The position numbers were made by a program, and so were the translations under genes. From an uncultured Amylibacter sp. (GTDB taxonomy: Bacteria; Pseudomonadota; Alphaproteobacteria; Rhodobacterales; Rhodobacteraceae): a DNA stretch of 64,000 bases. The stretch's first letter is position 1. Each line of letters opens with the position of its first letter. The notes below the pieces were generated by a model, which saw only the letters and a list, made by a program, of their open reading frames with translations, made no database searches and was not told the DNA's origin. The stretch is taken from positions 310,001-374,000 of the forward strand of contig OY365738.1 in assembly GCA_959347345.1 (NCBI GenBank), in the 5' to 3' direction. Positions 38,246 to 48,950 of this stretch are shown one piece after another.

Positions 38246-39583
38246 TCACAATTCAAAACTAATCCACTTTGTCCAAGCGGTTTTCGCCCGCTCAGTATAG
38301 CCCATATAGCGTTCGCGTCGCGCTCGGCGACCTGACCGAGCGTCATTCATCGGTGGGAACAGTCCAAAATTAACATTCATAGGTTGAAAAGTGCTAGCAT
38401 CCGCAGATTGCGTAATGTGGTGCAATAACGCCCCAGTCGCCGTTTCAATCGGCGGTAAATCACCCGTTTCCCCGTTATAGTCCCGCACCGCCAACCGCCC
38501 CGCCAACAACCCCATTGCGGCGGATTCCACATAGCCCTCCACCCCCGTGATTTGCCCAGCAAAACGAATATGCTCCGCCCCACGCAGACGCATGTGGGTA
38601 TCCAAAACCTTTGGCGAATTGATGAAACTGTTCCTATGTATCCCGCCCAACCGCGCGAACCGTGCCTTTTCTAACCCCGGTATCAGCGCGAAAACGGCCG
38701 CCTGCGCCCCGTAAGTCATCTTGGTTTGAAAGCCCACGATATTATACAAAGTGCCAAGTTTATTTTCAACGCGGAGTTGAACGACCGCGTAAGCCTTGTT
38801 CGTGTCAGGGTGGGGATTAGTCAAACCAACGGGCTTCATCGGGCCAAACCGCAGAGTTTCACGACCGCGTTCTGCCATCACTTCAATCGGCAAACACCCT
38901 TCAAAATAGGGGGTTTTCACCTCGCCCTCCTTAAATTCGGTCTTATCGGCGGCCAGCAGAGCGTCAATAAACGCCTCATACTGCGCCTTATCCATCGGGC
39001 AATTTATGTAGGCCTTGCGCTGTTCGTCCGTATCGCCTTTGTCATAGCGCGATTGCCGCCACGCCGTGCGCATATCGATGCTATCGGCATAGACTATCGG
39101 CGCGATAGCATCAAAAAACGCCAGCGCGTCTTGCCCGGTTTTCGCGGCAATTTGCGCCGCCAAGGCGGGCGAAGTCAGGGGTCCAGTCGCGATAATAGTC
39201 GGCTCATCAGGGATTTGCGTGATTTCGGCGCGGTTCAGCGTGATAAGCGGATTTTCGGTTATCGCCCGCGTGATGTGGGTGGCGAATTTATCGCGGTCAA
39301 TCGCCAGCGCAGAGCCCGCGGGCAGGGCGTATTGGTCTGCCGTCGCCATAATCAGGCTGTTTGCTTGACGCATTTCCCAGTGGAGCAAGCCGACCGCGTT
39401 CGCCTCATGGTCATCCGAGCGGAATGAATTAGAGCAAACCAGCTCTGCCAGACGGTCGGTTTGGTGGGCAAAGGTTTTCTGGGTCGGCCGCATTTCGTGC
39501 AGAATAACGGGGATGTTTTGGGCGGTGATTTGGTGGGCGGCTTCGCAACCAGCCAAACCGCCACCGATGATGTGGATGGGCAT
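38246..39583 (-). CDS. trmFO: tRNA m5U54 methyltransferase, folate-dependent
   Basis: Methylates U54 in the T-loop of tRNAs with methylene-tetrahydrofolate and FADH2. 445 residues, complete. The N-terminal FAD motif [13 protein letters not shown] and blocks [30 protein letters not shown], the catalytic Cys in ELVCSNS (about residue 51), [29 protein letters not shown] and [20 protein letters not shown] are all family marks. Its last codons (SFEL-stop) overlap heptad repeats. Pieces of its 3' end are found between the lipoprotein genes at 31.7, 32.6 and 34.7 kb. Confidence 0.96.
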   Translation of the reverse strand: MPIHIIGGGLAGCEAAHQITAQNIPVILHEMRPTQKTFAHQTDRLAELVCSNSFRSDDHEANAVGLLHWEMRQANSLIMATADQYALPAGSALAIDRDKFATHITRAITENPLITLNRAEITQIPDEPTIIATGPLTSPALAAQIAAKTGQDALAFFDAIAPIVYADSIDMRTAWRQSRYDKGDTDEQRKAYINCPMDKAQYEAFIDALLAADKTEFKEGEVKTPYFEGCLPIEVMAERGRETLRFGPMKPVGLTNPHPDTNKAYAVVQLRVENKLGTLYNIVGFQTKMTYGAQAAVFALIPGLEKARFARLGGIHRNSFINSPKVLDTHMRLRGAEHIRFAGQITGVEGYVESAAMGLLAGRLAVRDYNGETGDLPPIETATGALLHHITQSADASTFQPMNVNFGLFPPMNDARSGRRARRERYMGYTERAKTAWTKWISFEL

Positions 39584-40052
39584 GTTTAGTTATTAGTTGT
39601 TAGTTATTAGTTATTAGTGGGTTTAGCCCTGCGGGGTTTCGTTATGGCTTACGCGATATTGATTCGTTTGTAAAGGGGCGGGGGCTTTTGTGCGTAGCCC
39701 CCACTTCGTGGGAGCATGCCAAAAGCCCTTGGGTTACAAGATGATAATATCTCTATAAATTTACTATCTGGAATAACAAGACGTTAGATTGGATTATTTG
39801 CAAAGAATACTTGGGAAGTGGTGATAGGTTTGCTCTAAATTTATTTAGGCTTTGCCTAGATGCTAGGATAGGCTTTAGCCAAAAATCACCCGTCCAGCTC
39901 TCCGCAGGAGGGGTGGGCGGGTGGGAAGCCCGAACGAACGGGGCTTGCCCCGAAGTGAGGGCGCAACAAAAAACCTCCGCTCTTAACCTCTAATAACCAA
40001 ACCCCAATTCCTAATAACCAATCACTAATAACTAATAACTAACAACTAACAA
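39584..40052. repeat. Heptads and element A copy (A4)
   Basis: No gene. 39588-39618 TTAGTTA heptads just upstream of the trmFO start; 39676-39965 element A (A4), whose inner hairpin is CCCCCAC-TTC-GTGGGAG between GGGCTTTTGTG and CAAAAGCC arms; 40005-40052 heptads of AACTAAT/AACAACT type that run to the gyrA stop codon. Confidence 0.88.
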
Positions 40053-42866
40053 CTATTCACTAGGTTCAACCGCCGTTTCAACCACAGCATCCCCATCGGC
40101 AACACCATCCCCATCAACAACATCCACCTCTTCATCAGATTCTGCGATATAGGCAACAGACACGACCTCTTCCTTATCCCCGATATTAAAGACGGTCACG
40201 CCAGACGAGCTACGGCTTTGCCGTGAAATCCCAGCGACTGGGCAACGGATTGATTGCCCTTGCGAAGTCGCCAGCATAATCTGATCCATATCCTTCACGG
40301 TGAAAGCCGCCAAAATCTTATCCTCACGCCGCGTTAAATTGGCGGCGATAATACCCTTGCCACCACGCCCGCTTATCCGATATTCCAGCGCGGAAGACCG
40401 CTTACCGAACCCGCCAGCCGTGATGGTTAGAATCCATTCCTCTGCCGCCGCCAATTCGTCATAACGCTCCTGCGATAGTGCGACCAAACCTGCGCCCGTG
40501 TCCGCACCAGACTCTTCACCAGAATCAGCACCCTCATCAGTATCCGCACCCTCAATAGCCCGCCTCATTTTGAAATAGCTTAACCGCTCTTCCACCGATA
40601 CCTCCACATGGCGAATCACCGCCATAGACACCAGCTCATCCCCCTTCGCCAGTCTTATTCCGCGAACCCCAACAGAATTACGACCTTTGAAAAGCCTTAC
40701 GTGTTCCATAGAAAACCGCACGGCTTTTCCCCCCCGTGTTACCAGCAAAAAATCATCCTCTGGCGTGGCAATTCGCACATTCACAATAGACGCACCGTCA
40801 ACCAATTTCATCGCGATTTTGCCGTTCACCTTTACATTGGTGAAATCGGACAAAGCATTACGCCGAACCATCCCGTTAGAGGTCGCAAAGACTATATTCA
40901 TCGTTCCCCAATCATCTTCAGGCACATCCATAGGCATCACCGCCGCGATAGACACATCGGCAGGAATCGGCAGTATATTAACGATGGATTTGCCCTTGGT
41001 ATTCCGCCCGCTCTGCGGCAAACGCCACGTTTTCAGCTTATAAACCATCCCATCCGTGGTGAAAAACAGCAACGGAGTATGCGTATCCACGACAAACATA
41101 GAGGTCACAAAATCATCATCTTTCGTGGTCATCCCCTGCAATCCCTTGCCCCCGCGTGCCTGTTCGCGGTATTCGTCCAAGCCCGTCCGTTTGATATAAC
41201 CGCCGTTCGTTATAGTCACCGCCATATCGGCGTGTTCAATCATCGCTTCGTCTTCCACAGTGCCAGCCCAATCAACGATTTGTGTGCGTCTTTCACAAGG
41301 AAACTGCTCGCGCACGATACGCAATTCATCACTGATAATCGCGCGAATTTTTTCACGGCTTTGCAAGGTAGCAAGGTGGGCTTTGATTTTCTCCGACAAG
41401 TCCTGTAATTCGGTCGTCACCTCCGCCACGCCCAACGCAGTCAGCCGTTGCAGGCGTAATTCCAAAATCGCGCGGGCTTGGGATTCGGACATATTATAGG
41501 TGTTATCATCGTTTATCTTATGGCTTGGGTCGTCAATCAGTTTGATATAAGGCGCAATATCACTGGCAGGCCAACGGCGGTGCATCAGGCTCGCACGGGC
41601 GGCAGCAGGGTCGGCAGAGCCACGAATCGTCGCCACGATTTCATCCACATTGCTAACCGCCACGGCCAACCCGCAGAGCAAATGGCTACGTTCGCGGGCT
41701 TTGCGCAGTTCAAAAGCGGTACGGCGCATCACCACCTCTTCACGGAATTCAATGAAATAATTCAGGAAATCGTATAATTTGAGCTGTTCTGGTCGCCCGC
41801 CATTCAACGCCAGCATATTACAGCCAAACGAGGTCTGCATAGGGGTATAACGGAAAAGCTGGTTCAAAACGACTTCGGCGGTCGCGTCGCGTTTTAATTC
41901 TATCATCACGCGTACGCCGACTCGGTCTGATTCGTCTTGAATATGGGCGATGCCTTCAATTTTCTTATCCCGCGCGAGTTCGGCGATTTTCTCAATCATC
42001 GTTGCCTTATTCACCTGATAGGGGATTTCATCAATGATAATCGCCATGCGGTCTTTGCGGATTTCCTCTATATGCGTTTTGGCACGGATGAGGACGCTGC
42101 CACGCCCTTCGGTGTAGGCCTTGGTCGCGCCAGCTTGCCCCAAAATCAGCCCGCCCGTGGGGAAATCGGGGGCCGGGATGTATTGCATTAACGCCAGCGA
42201 ATCAAGGTCAGGATTGTCAATCAAGGCAAGGGTTGCGTTAATGACTTCGGTGATATTATGGGGCGGAATGTTCGTCGCCATACCCACGGCGATACCGCCC
42301 GCGCCGTTGACCAGCATATTGGGGTAGCGGGCCGGCAAAACGCAGGGTTCCAGCTCCTTGCCATCATAGTTATCTTGGAAATCGACCGTGTCTTTGTCTA
42401 TGTCCTCCAGCAAATAATCGGTGGAGCGGGCAAGCCTGGCTTCTGTATACCGCATCGCCGCCGCGTTATCCCCGTCCATAGAGCCGAAATTCCCCTGCCC
42501 ATCAATCAAAGGCATGGACATGGCGAAATCCTGCGCCATACGCACAAGCGCGTCATAAATGGCTTGGTCGCCGTGCGGGTGGAAGCTGCCCATAACATCG
42601 CCCACGGATTTGGCCGCTTTTCGGTAGGGTTTCGTGTAGGTATAGCCGTTTTTGTGCATGGCGTAGAGGATGCGTCTATGCACGGGTTTCAAGCCGTCGC
42701 GTAGGTCTGGAATAGCCCGCGATACGATGACCGACATGGCGTAATCCAAGTAGGATTTCTTCATCTCCTCTTCAATAGGGATGGTGTTTTCGCGGGGCGG
42801 GTCTGTGGGGGTTGCGTCCTGTACGGGCGGGGGAGGTGGGGTTTCGTCTATGATATCGTCGCTCAT
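40053..42866 (-). CDS. gyrA: DNA gyrase subunit A
   Basis: Breakage-reunion subunit of gyrase, which introduces negative supercoils. 937 residues. The active-site Tyr is in AAAMRYTEARLAR (about residue 138), with the quinolone-region block GDVMGSFHPHGDQAIYDALVRMAQ before it (Ser and Asp of the usual pattern are here S-F-H-P-H-G-D-Q-A-I). The C-terminal pinwheel domain carries the GyrA-box-like QARGGKGLQGM. An acidic insertion (GADTDEGADSGEESGADTG, about residue 780) and an acidic tail rich in Asp, Glu and Val are non-standard. The stop codon is formed within the adjoining heptad array. Confidence 0.97.
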   Translation of the reverse strand: MSDDIIDETPPPPPVQDATPTDPPRENTIPIEEEMKKSYLDYAMSVIVSRAIPDLRDGLKPVHRRILYAMHKNGYTYTKPYRKAAKSVGDVMGSFHPHGDQAIYDALVRMAQDFAMSMPLIDGQGNFGSMDGDNAAAMRYTEARLARSTDYLLEDIDKDTVDFQDNYDGKELEPCVLPARYPNMLVNGAGGIAVGMATNIPPHNITEVINATLALIDNPDLDSLALMQYIPAPDFPTGGLILGQAGATKAYTEGRGSVLIRAKTHIEEIRKDRMAIIIDEIPYQVNKATMIEKIAELARDKKIEGIAHIQDESDRVGVRVMIELKRDATAEVVLNQLFRYTPMQTSFGCNMLALNGGRPEQLKLYDFLNYFIEFREEVVMRRTAFELRKARERSHLLCGLAVAVSNVDEIVATIRGSADPAAARASLMHRRWPASDIAPYIKLIDDPSHKINDDNTYNMSESQARAILELRLQRLTALGVAEVTTELQDLSEKIKAHLATLQSREKIRAIISDELRIVREQFPCERRTQIVDWAGTVEDEAMIEHADMAVTITNGGYIKRTGLDEYREQARGGKGLQGMTTKDDDFVTSMFVVDTHTPLLFFTTDGMVYKLKTWRLPQSGRNTKGKSIVNILPIPADVSIAAVMPMDVPEDDWGTMNIVFATSNGMVRRNALSDFTNVKVNGKIAMKLVDGASIVNVRIATPEDDFLLVTRGGKAVRFSMEHVRLFKGRNSVGVRGIRLAKGDELVSMAVIRHVEVSVEERLSYFKMRRAIEGADTDEGADSGEESGADTGAGLVALSQERYDELAAAEEWILTITAGGFGKRSSALEYRISGRGGKGIIAANLTRREDKILAAFTVKDMDQIMLATSQGQSIRCPVAGISRQSRSSSGVTVFNIGDKEEVVSVAYIAESDEEVDVVDGDGVADGDAVVETAVEPSE

Positions 42867-43483
42867 GTGGGTGCCTGTTTTTGTGGTTTGAGGGTGCTTT
42901 AGGGGTAGTTATAGCATAAATGGCGGAGATGTAAATAGTTGTTAGTTATTAGTTGTTAGTTGTTAGTTATTAGTTATTAGTTATTAGTTGTTAGTTATTA
43001 GTTGTTAGGAATTGTGGGTTCGTTATTAGAGGTTAAGGGCAGAGGTTTTTTGTTGCGCCCTCACTTCGTTTGGTTGCCCACCCGCCCACCCCTCCTGCGG
43101 AGAGCTGGACGGGTTTTTATTGGCTAAAGCCTGTCCTAGTATCTAGGCAAAGCCTAAATAAATTTAGAAATAGCCTATCGCCATTTCCCAAGTATTCTTT
43201 GCAAATAATCCAATTTATAGTCTTGTTATTCCAGATAGTAAATTTATGACGAATCTATAATCTTGTAACCAAAGGGCTTTTGGCATGCCCCCGCGAAGCG
43301 GGGGCTACGCACAAAAGACCACGCTGGTCGGTATTGCGTAGCAATGACGAAGACCCGAAGGGCTAAACCCACTAACAACTAATAACTAATAACTAATAAC
43401 TAATAACTAATAACTAATAACTAATAACTAATAACTAACAACTAATAACTAACAACTAACAACTAATAACTAACAACTAACAA
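42867..43483. repeat. Heptads, inverted element A copy (A5), element D, long heptad array
   Basis: No gene. 42935-43012 TTAGTTG/TTAGTTA heptads; 43030-43320 element A in reverse orientation (A5), inner hairpin CCCCCGC-GAA-GCGGGGG; 43322-43366 element D; 43369-43486 a heptad array of about 16 units (AACTAAT, AACAACT) ending at the ssb stop codon. The promoter of gyrA must lie near 42870-42930, but no clear one is seen. Confidence 0.9.
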
Positions 43484-44044
43484 CTAAAACGGTATCTCAT
43501 CATCCTCTAACCCAGCAGCACCATCCTGCCCGCCGTCAGCACCACCAGCACTGGCACCACCGCCACCACCAGAACCGCCACTATCAGCAGGGGGGGGCTG
43601 TCCGCCACCGCCGCCAACAGAGCCACCGCCAGAATAACCGCCACCTTGGTCTTGATTATAGCCGTCACCGCCGCCACCAGAACCGCCACCACTACGTCCA
43701 TCCAGCATAGTCATTGACCCACTGAACCCCTGCAAAACAACCTCAGTCGTGAATTTATCCGCGCCATTCTGATCCTGCCATTTACGAGTCTGCAAAGACC
43801 CCTCAATATAAATCTTCGCACCTTTTTTCAAATACTGCTCGCAAATCTTAATCAATCCTTCGTTAAAAACACTGACACGATGCCATTCCGTCCGCTCGCG
43901 CTTCTCACCCGTAGCCTTATCCCGCCACGAATCCGTCGTCGCCAAATTCAAATTACACACACGATTCCCGTTTTGAAAGCTATGAACCTCCGGATCGCGC
44001 CCCAAATTCCCAATTAACATTACCTTATTCAATGAACCAGCCAT
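43484..44044 (-). CDS. ssb: Single-stranded DNA-binding protein
   Basis: Coats single-stranded DNA in replication and repair. ATG 44044 was chosen for the AAAGGATTGAAAAG site and the standard start [19 protein letters not shown]; the frame extends upstream but without support. The OB fold spans residues 1-115 ([40 protein letters not shown]). The middle is a long Gly-rich linker (about 120-175). The C-terminal tip DDEIPF, which binds partner proteins, is intact. It is divergent from uvrA, a common alphaproteobacterial arrangement. The gene end touches a long heptad array. Confidence 0.96.
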   Translation of the reverse strand: MAGSLNKVMLIGNLGRDPEVHSFQNGNRVCNLNLATTDSWRDKATGEKRERTEWHRVSVFNEGLIKICEQYLKKGAKIYIEGSLQTRKWQDQNGADKFTTEVVLQGFSGSMTMLDGRSGGGSGGGGDGYNQDQGGGYSGGGSVGGGGGQPPPADSGGSGGGGGASAGGADGGQDGAAGLEDDEIPF

Positions 44045-44384
44045 CTTTTCAATCCTTTCATAGCCAAGCCACAGCGCGAGCCAAACAGACCCACACCCTT
44101 TATCCGCCGTTGATACCCTTATCAAACCTAAAAATCAATAACAAAAGGTTAATAATTCCCAAACTATTTTAATTAATTTGCGTTTTATCGGCAAAATCCC
44201 AACAAAATCCCCGCTCGCCCGCTCCCCGCAGGGGGGGTGGGCGGGCGGGAACCAAAAAACCTCTGCCCTTAATGCCAATAACAAACCGCCAATTCCTAAC
44301 AACCAAAAACTCATCACTAATCACTAATAACTAATCACTAAAACCCCCTTGCAATCCCCCGCGTTTTGCAGTAAGCCCCATTCC
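44045..44384. repeat. ssb-uvrA intergenic region with a partial element A
   Basis: 44208-44275 is only the GC-rich tail of element A (CTCCCCGCAGGGGGGGTGGG, then ACCAAAAAACCTCTGCCC). 44305-44342 are ATCACTA/ATAACTA heptads. No LexA-type GTTC/GAAC pair was recognised here, although ssb and uvrA are often SOS-controlled. Confidence 0.7.
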
Positions 44385-47273
44385 ATGACCGAATTACGCA
44401 ACATCACCATCCGCGGGGCGCGCGAACACAACCTCAAATCCATTGACGTTGACATTCCGCGCAACAAATTGGTAGTCATCACGGGGCTATCTGGCTCTGG
44501 CAAATCGTCCTTGGCGTTTGATACGATTTACGCGGAGGGGCAACGTAGGTATGTAGAATCGCTGTCCGCTTATGCGCGCCAATTCCTTGATATGATGCAA
44601 AAACCCGATGTTGACCATATATTCGGTCTGTCGCCCGCTATCTCTATTGAGCAGAAAACCACCTCTAAAAACCCCCGTTCCACGGTTGGCACGGCGACCG
44701 AGATTTATGACTATCTGCGGTTGCTGTTCGCGCGGGCAGGGCGGCCGTATTCGCCCGCGACTGGTAAGCAAATCAAGGCGCAGCAGGTGTCCGAAATCGT
44801 TGATCAAATCATGGCGATGCCTGTCGATTCGCGTGCTTATTTATTAGCCCCCATTGTGCGCGATAGAAAGGGCGAATATCGCAAGGAATTCCGCGATTTG
44901 CAAAAGCAGGGTTTCCAACGGGTCAAGGTCAATGGCGTGTTTTATGAGCTGGATGACGCGCCCGTTTTGAACAAGAAATTACGCCATAATATCGATGTGG
45001 TCGTGGATAGAATCGTCATTAAAAAAGGGCTGGAAACGCGGCTGTCGGATAGTGTGCGGACTGCCTTGGATTTGGCGGACGGTATTGCCATTGTGGAAAT
45101 CGTGGATGGGAATAAAAACGATAGTACAAAGGGCAAAACCGATAATAAGGGCAAAAACCCCGACCCCAACCTCCGCCATGTTTTCTCAGAAAAATTCACC
45201 TGCCCGGTCAGTGGCTTTACGATTGCAGAGATTGAACCGCGTTTATTCTCTTTTAACGCGCCGTTTGGCGCTTGCCCGAATTGCGACGGCTTGGGGCATG
45301 AGCTGTTTTTCAACGAATCCCTGATAGTCCCCGACCCGTCGCTATCCCTGCTAGAGGGGGCGTTGGCGCCTTGGGCAAAGGGGACTTCGCCCTATATCAG
45401 CCAAACGATAGAGGCGATTGCCGCGCATTACAAATTCGACCGCACCGTGCCATTCCGCGATTTACCCGAATCGGCGCAAAAGATTATGCTCCACGGCTCT
45501 GGCAAGGAGGAAATCCCATTCCGCTATGATAATGACGGGCGGATTTATCAGGTTAAACGGACGTTTGAGGGCGTAATGCCCAACATAGAACGCCGTTACC
45601 GCGAAACAGACAGCAACTGGATTCGCGAAGAATTTGAAAAATACCAAAGCAACCGCCCATGCGAAGCCTGCGGTGGATTTCGCCTCCGTGCAGAGGCGCT
45701 TGCCGTGAAAATCGCGGGCGACCATATCGGCAAAATCGTCACCTTTTCCATCAAAGAAACATTGGATTGGATAAGCAGCCTAGATGCCCATTTATCCAAA
45801 CAGGAACGGCAAATCGCCCAGGCTATCATCAAAGAAATCCGCGAAAGATTAGGCTTTCTGGTCAATGTCGGCTTGGATTATTTAACACTATCACGGGCTT
45901 CGGCAACCTTATCAGGCGGGGAAAGCCAGCGAATACGATTAGCCTCGCAAATCGGGTCAGGATTAACCGGGGTTTTGTATGTATTGGACGAGCCATCCAT
46001 AGGTTTGCATCAACGTGACAACGGGCGATTATTGGAAACCTTGTGCAATTTACGCGACCAAGGCAACACGGTTATCGTCGTGGAACACGATGAGGAGGCG
46101 ATTCGCAAGGGCGATTTCGTCCTAGACATAGGGCCAGGTGCGGGAGTTCACGGCGGGGAAATCTGCGCCCAAGGCACCCCCGCCCAAATCATCAAATCCA
46201 AAAAATCCCTAACAGGCCAGTATTTAAGCGGTAAAAAATCCATCCCCATCCCGAAAAAACGGCGTAAATCCACGGGCAAAGCCGTGGTCGTAAAGAACGC
46301 CACGGGCAATAATTTAAAGGGAGTCACCGCGAAATTCCCCTTGGGGATTTTCACCTGCGTTACGGGCGTGTCGGGCGGGGGTAAATCCACTTTGACGCTT
46401 GAAACTCTGTTCAAAACAGCCTCCAAACGATTGAACGGAGCAAGGCAAGTCCCCGCACCTTGCGATGGTGTGGAGGGTTTGTTAATGCTGGACAAAGTCA
46501 TTGATATTGACCAACGCCCGATTGGGCGCACGCCGCGTTCCAACCCTGCGACTTATGTCGGCGCATTCACCCCGATTCGCGATTGGTTCGCGGGGTTGCC
46601 CGAATCGGCGGCGCGGGGCTATAAATCTGGTCGGTTTTCCTTTAATGTAAAGGGCGGACGGTGCGAGGCGTGCCAAGGCGACGGCGTGATTAAGATTGAA
46701 ATGCACTTTTTGCCCGATGTCTATGTGGAATGTGAGACTTGCAAGGGGAAGCGGTATAATCGCGAGACTCTGCAAATCCTGTTCAAAGGCAAATCCATCG
46801 CTGATATACTGGATATGACCGTGGAAGAGGCTGAGATTTTCTTCAAAGCCGTGCCGTCCATTCGTGAAAAAATGACCGCATTGATGCGGGTTGGTTTGGG
46901 GTATATTAAGGTGGGGCAGAGGGCGACGACTCTGTCTGGTGGCGAAGCCCAACGGGTGAAGTTATCCAAAGAATTGGCACGGCGGGCGACTGGGAATACT
47001 CTGTATATCTTGGATGAACCGACGACGGGCTTGCATTTTGAGGATGTTCGCAAATTGCTGGAAGTCTTGCATGACTTGGTGGATTTGGGCAATACCGTGA
47101 TTGTTATTGAGCATAATTTGGATGTTGTGAAAACCGCCGATTATGTTATTGATATAGGACCAGAGGGCGGGGATGCTGGCGGTGAAATCATCGCAACAGG
47201 CTCGCCTGAGGCAGTGGCGAAGGTCGCGAGCAGTTACACGGGGCAGTATTTAAAGCCGATGTTAGGGCTTTAG
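44385..47273 (+). CDS. uvrA: Excinuclease ABC subunit A
   Basis: Damage-recognition ATPase of nucleotide excision repair. The start is ATG 44385, giving the standard [20 protein letters not shown]; an upstream TTG frame is not supported. 962 residues with two ABC modules: Walker [14 protein letters not shown] near residue 34 and [13 protein letters not shown] near 660, signature motifs [12 protein letters not shown] and [12 protein letters not shown], and Walker [12 protein letters not shown] and [11 protein letters not shown]. The zinc fingers are visible (ACPNCDGLG and CEACQGDG...[10 protein letters not shown]). A short Lys/Asn-rich insertion ([19 protein letters not shown], about 245) is unusual. 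Confidence 0.97.
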   Translation: MTELRNITIRGAREHNLKSIDVDIPRNKLVVITGLSGSGKSSLAFDTIYAEGQRRYVESLSAYARQFLDMMQKPDVDHIFGLSPAISIEQKTTSKNPRSTVGTATEIYDYLRLLFARAGRPYSPATGKQIKAQQVSEIVDQIMAMPVDSRAYLLAPIVRDRKGEYRKEFRDLQKQGFQRVKVNGVFYELDDAPVLNKKLRHNIDVVVDRIVIKKGLETRLSDSVRTALDLADGIAIVEIVDGNKNDSTKGKTDNKGKNPDPNLRHVFSEKFTCPVSGFTIAEIEPRLFSFNAPFGACPNCDGLGHELFFNESLIVPDPSLSLLEGALAPWAKGTSPYISQTIEAIAAHYKFDRTVPFRDLPESAQKIMLHGSGKEEIPFRYDNDGRIYQVKRTFEGVMPNIERRYRETDSNWIREEFEKYQSNRPCEACGGFRLRAEALAVKIAGDHIGKIVTFSIKETLDWISSLDAHLSKQERQIAQAIIKEIRERLGFLVNVGLDYLTLSRASATLSGGESQRIRLASQIGSGLTGVLYVLDEPSIGLHQRDNGRLLETLCNLRDQGNTVIVVEHDEEAIRKGDFVLDIGPGAGVHGGEICAQGTPAQIIKSKKSLTGQYLSGKKSIPIPKKRRKSTGKAVVVKNATGNNLKGVTAKFPLGIFTCVTGVSGGGKSTLTLETLFKTASKRLNGARQVPAPCDGVEGLLMLDKVIDIDQRPIGRTPRSNPATYVGAFTPIRDWFAGLPESAARGYKSGRFSFNVKGGRCEACQGDGVIKIEMHFLPDVYVECETCKGKRYNRETLQILFKGKSIADILDMTVEEAEIFFKAVPSIREKMTALMRVGLGYIKVGQRATTLSGGEAQRVKLSKELARRATGNTLYILDEPTTGLHFEDVRKLLEVLHDLVDLGNTVIVIEHNLDVVKTADYVIDIGPEGGDAGGEIIATGSPEAVAKVASSYTGQYLKPMLGL

Positions 47274-47319
47274 GTTTGTTCTTTAACCTGTTGATTTTGT
47301 TTATGAAAGTGGATGCGTT

Positions 47320-47817
47320 ATGACTATTGGTTTTTATCCGGGGACGTTTGATCCTATTACGCTTGGGCATTTGGATATTATGTCGCGGGCGTGTTCTATG
47401 GTCGATAAACTGGTCGTGGGTGTGGCGGGGAATCGCGATAAATCACCGTTGTTTGGGTTAGAGGAACGGGTGGCTATGGTGCAAAACGCGGTGCGCGGGT
47501 TGGCGGGGGCGCGGGCAGAGATTACGGTGGTGCCGTTTGAAAACCTGCTGATTGATATGGCGAGGGCGCAGAACGCGGGGCTGATTGTCCGTGGATTGCG
47601 CGCCGTGTCGGATTTTGAATATGAGTTTCAGCTGGTGTCTATGAATCGGGCGATGGATCAGAGTATTGAGACGGTGTTTTTAATGGCCGAACCGAAGTAT
47701 CAAGCTATTTCGTCGCGGTTAGTCAAGGAGGTGGCGATGCTCGGCGGCAATATCCGCCCGTTTGTGAGTGAAGGCGTGGCAGATGCGTTGTATGAGCGGT
47801 TGGCGGTGAGGGATTAG
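47320..47817 (+). CDS. coaD: Phosphopantetheine adenylyltransferase
   Basis: Fourth step of coenzyme A synthesis: forms dephospho-CoA from phosphopantetheine and ATP. 165 residues. Motifs: FYPGTFDPITLGHLDIM with the TLGH nucleotidyl-transfer site, IVRGLRAVSDFEYEFQLVSMNRAMD and YQAISSRLVKEVAMLGGNI. It follows uvrA by 46 bases. The stop codon is the first unit of a heptad run (GGATTAGTGG). Confidence 0.96.
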   Translation: MTIGFYPGTFDPITLGHLDIMSRACSMVDKLVVGVAGNRDKSPLFGLEERVAMVQNAVRGLAGARAEITVVPFENLLIDMARAQNAGLIVRGLRAVSDFEYEFQLVSMNRAMDQSIETVFLMAEPKYQAISSRLVKEVAMLGGNIRPFVSEGVADALYERLAVRD

Positions 47818-47844
47818 TGGTTAGTGATTAGTGATTAGTGGTTT

Positions 47845-48843
47845 TTAAGATAACTCTCCCCCCCAATACTCAGGATTCCAGTGCTCTTGTTCCCCATAAA
47901 AAAGATTAATATTTTCGATATATTTCTTAAAATGTGGGTTTTGGTCAGCCAATCTATTAGCAGTATTCCAATCAATTTCCACACGTTCTTTGGCAGGGAT
48001 TAGAATTTGACTCTCTGTTGGAATATTAACATTTAATTCAATAAAACCAATACCATGAAGATTGCAAAGAATGCGAAGCTCGTCCATAGCGTTTTTGTTT
48101 ATTTCACCAGCAACTAGATAGCCAAAGTTAGCCCACGACGAATTGGTAACGGCTTGTGAAAAAGATGCTCTCAAGTTAGAACGGTTAATTATTAACTTAA
48201 CCTCAAAAGACCAAAGTTTAGTTTTTTTGCCCGAAAAAGCCCTTGCACACCACTTTATTTCTGGAATCCAATCGTTGCTCAATACCTCTAAACCAACCAT
48301 ATCCGGATGAAGCCACTCATTGCCATTAGTGCCTTGTGTATGACTAGATTTTTTATCATCAATGTATTTAATGTAAACTCTTGGCGTTTCATAAAACAAA
48401 TATTCTCCCAATATTGGATATAAATCTTTTTCAAGTAATTTTTTTTGCCCTGTCTTTATCTCTACAACAGATTCTGCTTGCTGAATTTCTGTAGCATCGC
48501 TGGCTTCGGTATAGTAATATTTGCGCGGATAACCACCTGTAATTTTTATTTTGGACTGCTCTGTGTTCTCTATTTTAGAGTCATTTTCAAAATCACCACG
48601 ACTTGCAATAGCAGAAATTTGTCGCGAAATTTGCAAAATCATGCCCTCCTGAGTATCAACAGGGTGTTTTGTCGCTTTAGAATTTTCTTGTTTTTGACGA
48701 ATTGCTTCTTTATGATTGTCATAATACCATGTTGCGATTTCAAGTCCAGTGAATCTGGCATCATAATTTCCTTGATCATAGTGATGCTTTAAGAATACGT
48801 ACACACGCTCTTTTAAATTTAATTTATTTGATTCTGTTGACAT
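47845..48843 (-). CDS. Putative restriction endonuclease, HrgA/COG2958-like
   Basis: 332 residues in AT-rich DNA unlike the surrounding housekeeping genes, suggesting transfer. The N-terminal 130 residues look like a winged-helix (HARE-type) domain (LNLKERVYVFLKHHY...GGYPRKYYYTE). The C-terminal part has HPDMVGLEVL and LWSFEVKLIINRSNLRASFSQAVTNSSWANFGYLVAGEI, a D...ExK pattern typical of PD-(D/E)XK nucleases and of HrgA-like proteins that travel with methyltransferases. It lies 107 bases downstream of a DNA methyltransferase gene on the same strand, so together they probably form a type II restriction-modification system. Nuclease activity is inferred, not shown. Confidence 0.65.
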   Translation of the reverse strand: MSTESNKLNLKERVYVFLKHHYDQGNYDARFTGLEIATWYYDNHKEAIRQKQENSKATKHPVDTQEGMILQISRQISAIASRGDFENDSKIENTEQSKIKITGGYPRKYYYTEASDATEIQQAESVVEIKTGQKKLLEKDLYPILGEYLFYETPRVYIKYIDDKKSSHTQGTNGNEWLHPDMVGLEVLSNDWIPEIKWCARAFSGKKTKLWSFEVKLIINRSNLRASFSQAVTNSSWANFGYLVAGEINKNAMDELRILCNLHGIGFIELNVNIPTESQILIPAKERVEIDWNTANRLADQNPHFKKYIENINLFYGEQEHWNPEYWGGELS

Positions 48844-48950
48844 CCCAACACTCCTTTATAGTTGTTTTATCGCTAGACCATAACGGCTATTTATCTTTTG
48901 TCAAGCCGTTAATCACTAATCACTAATCACTAATCATTCATCGTTAATCG

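Noticed and set aside
44045..44384. SOS box between ssb and uvrA
   Set aside because: No GTTC-N7-GTTC or GAAC-N7-GAAC pattern was seen; only a fragment of element A and heptads are present.
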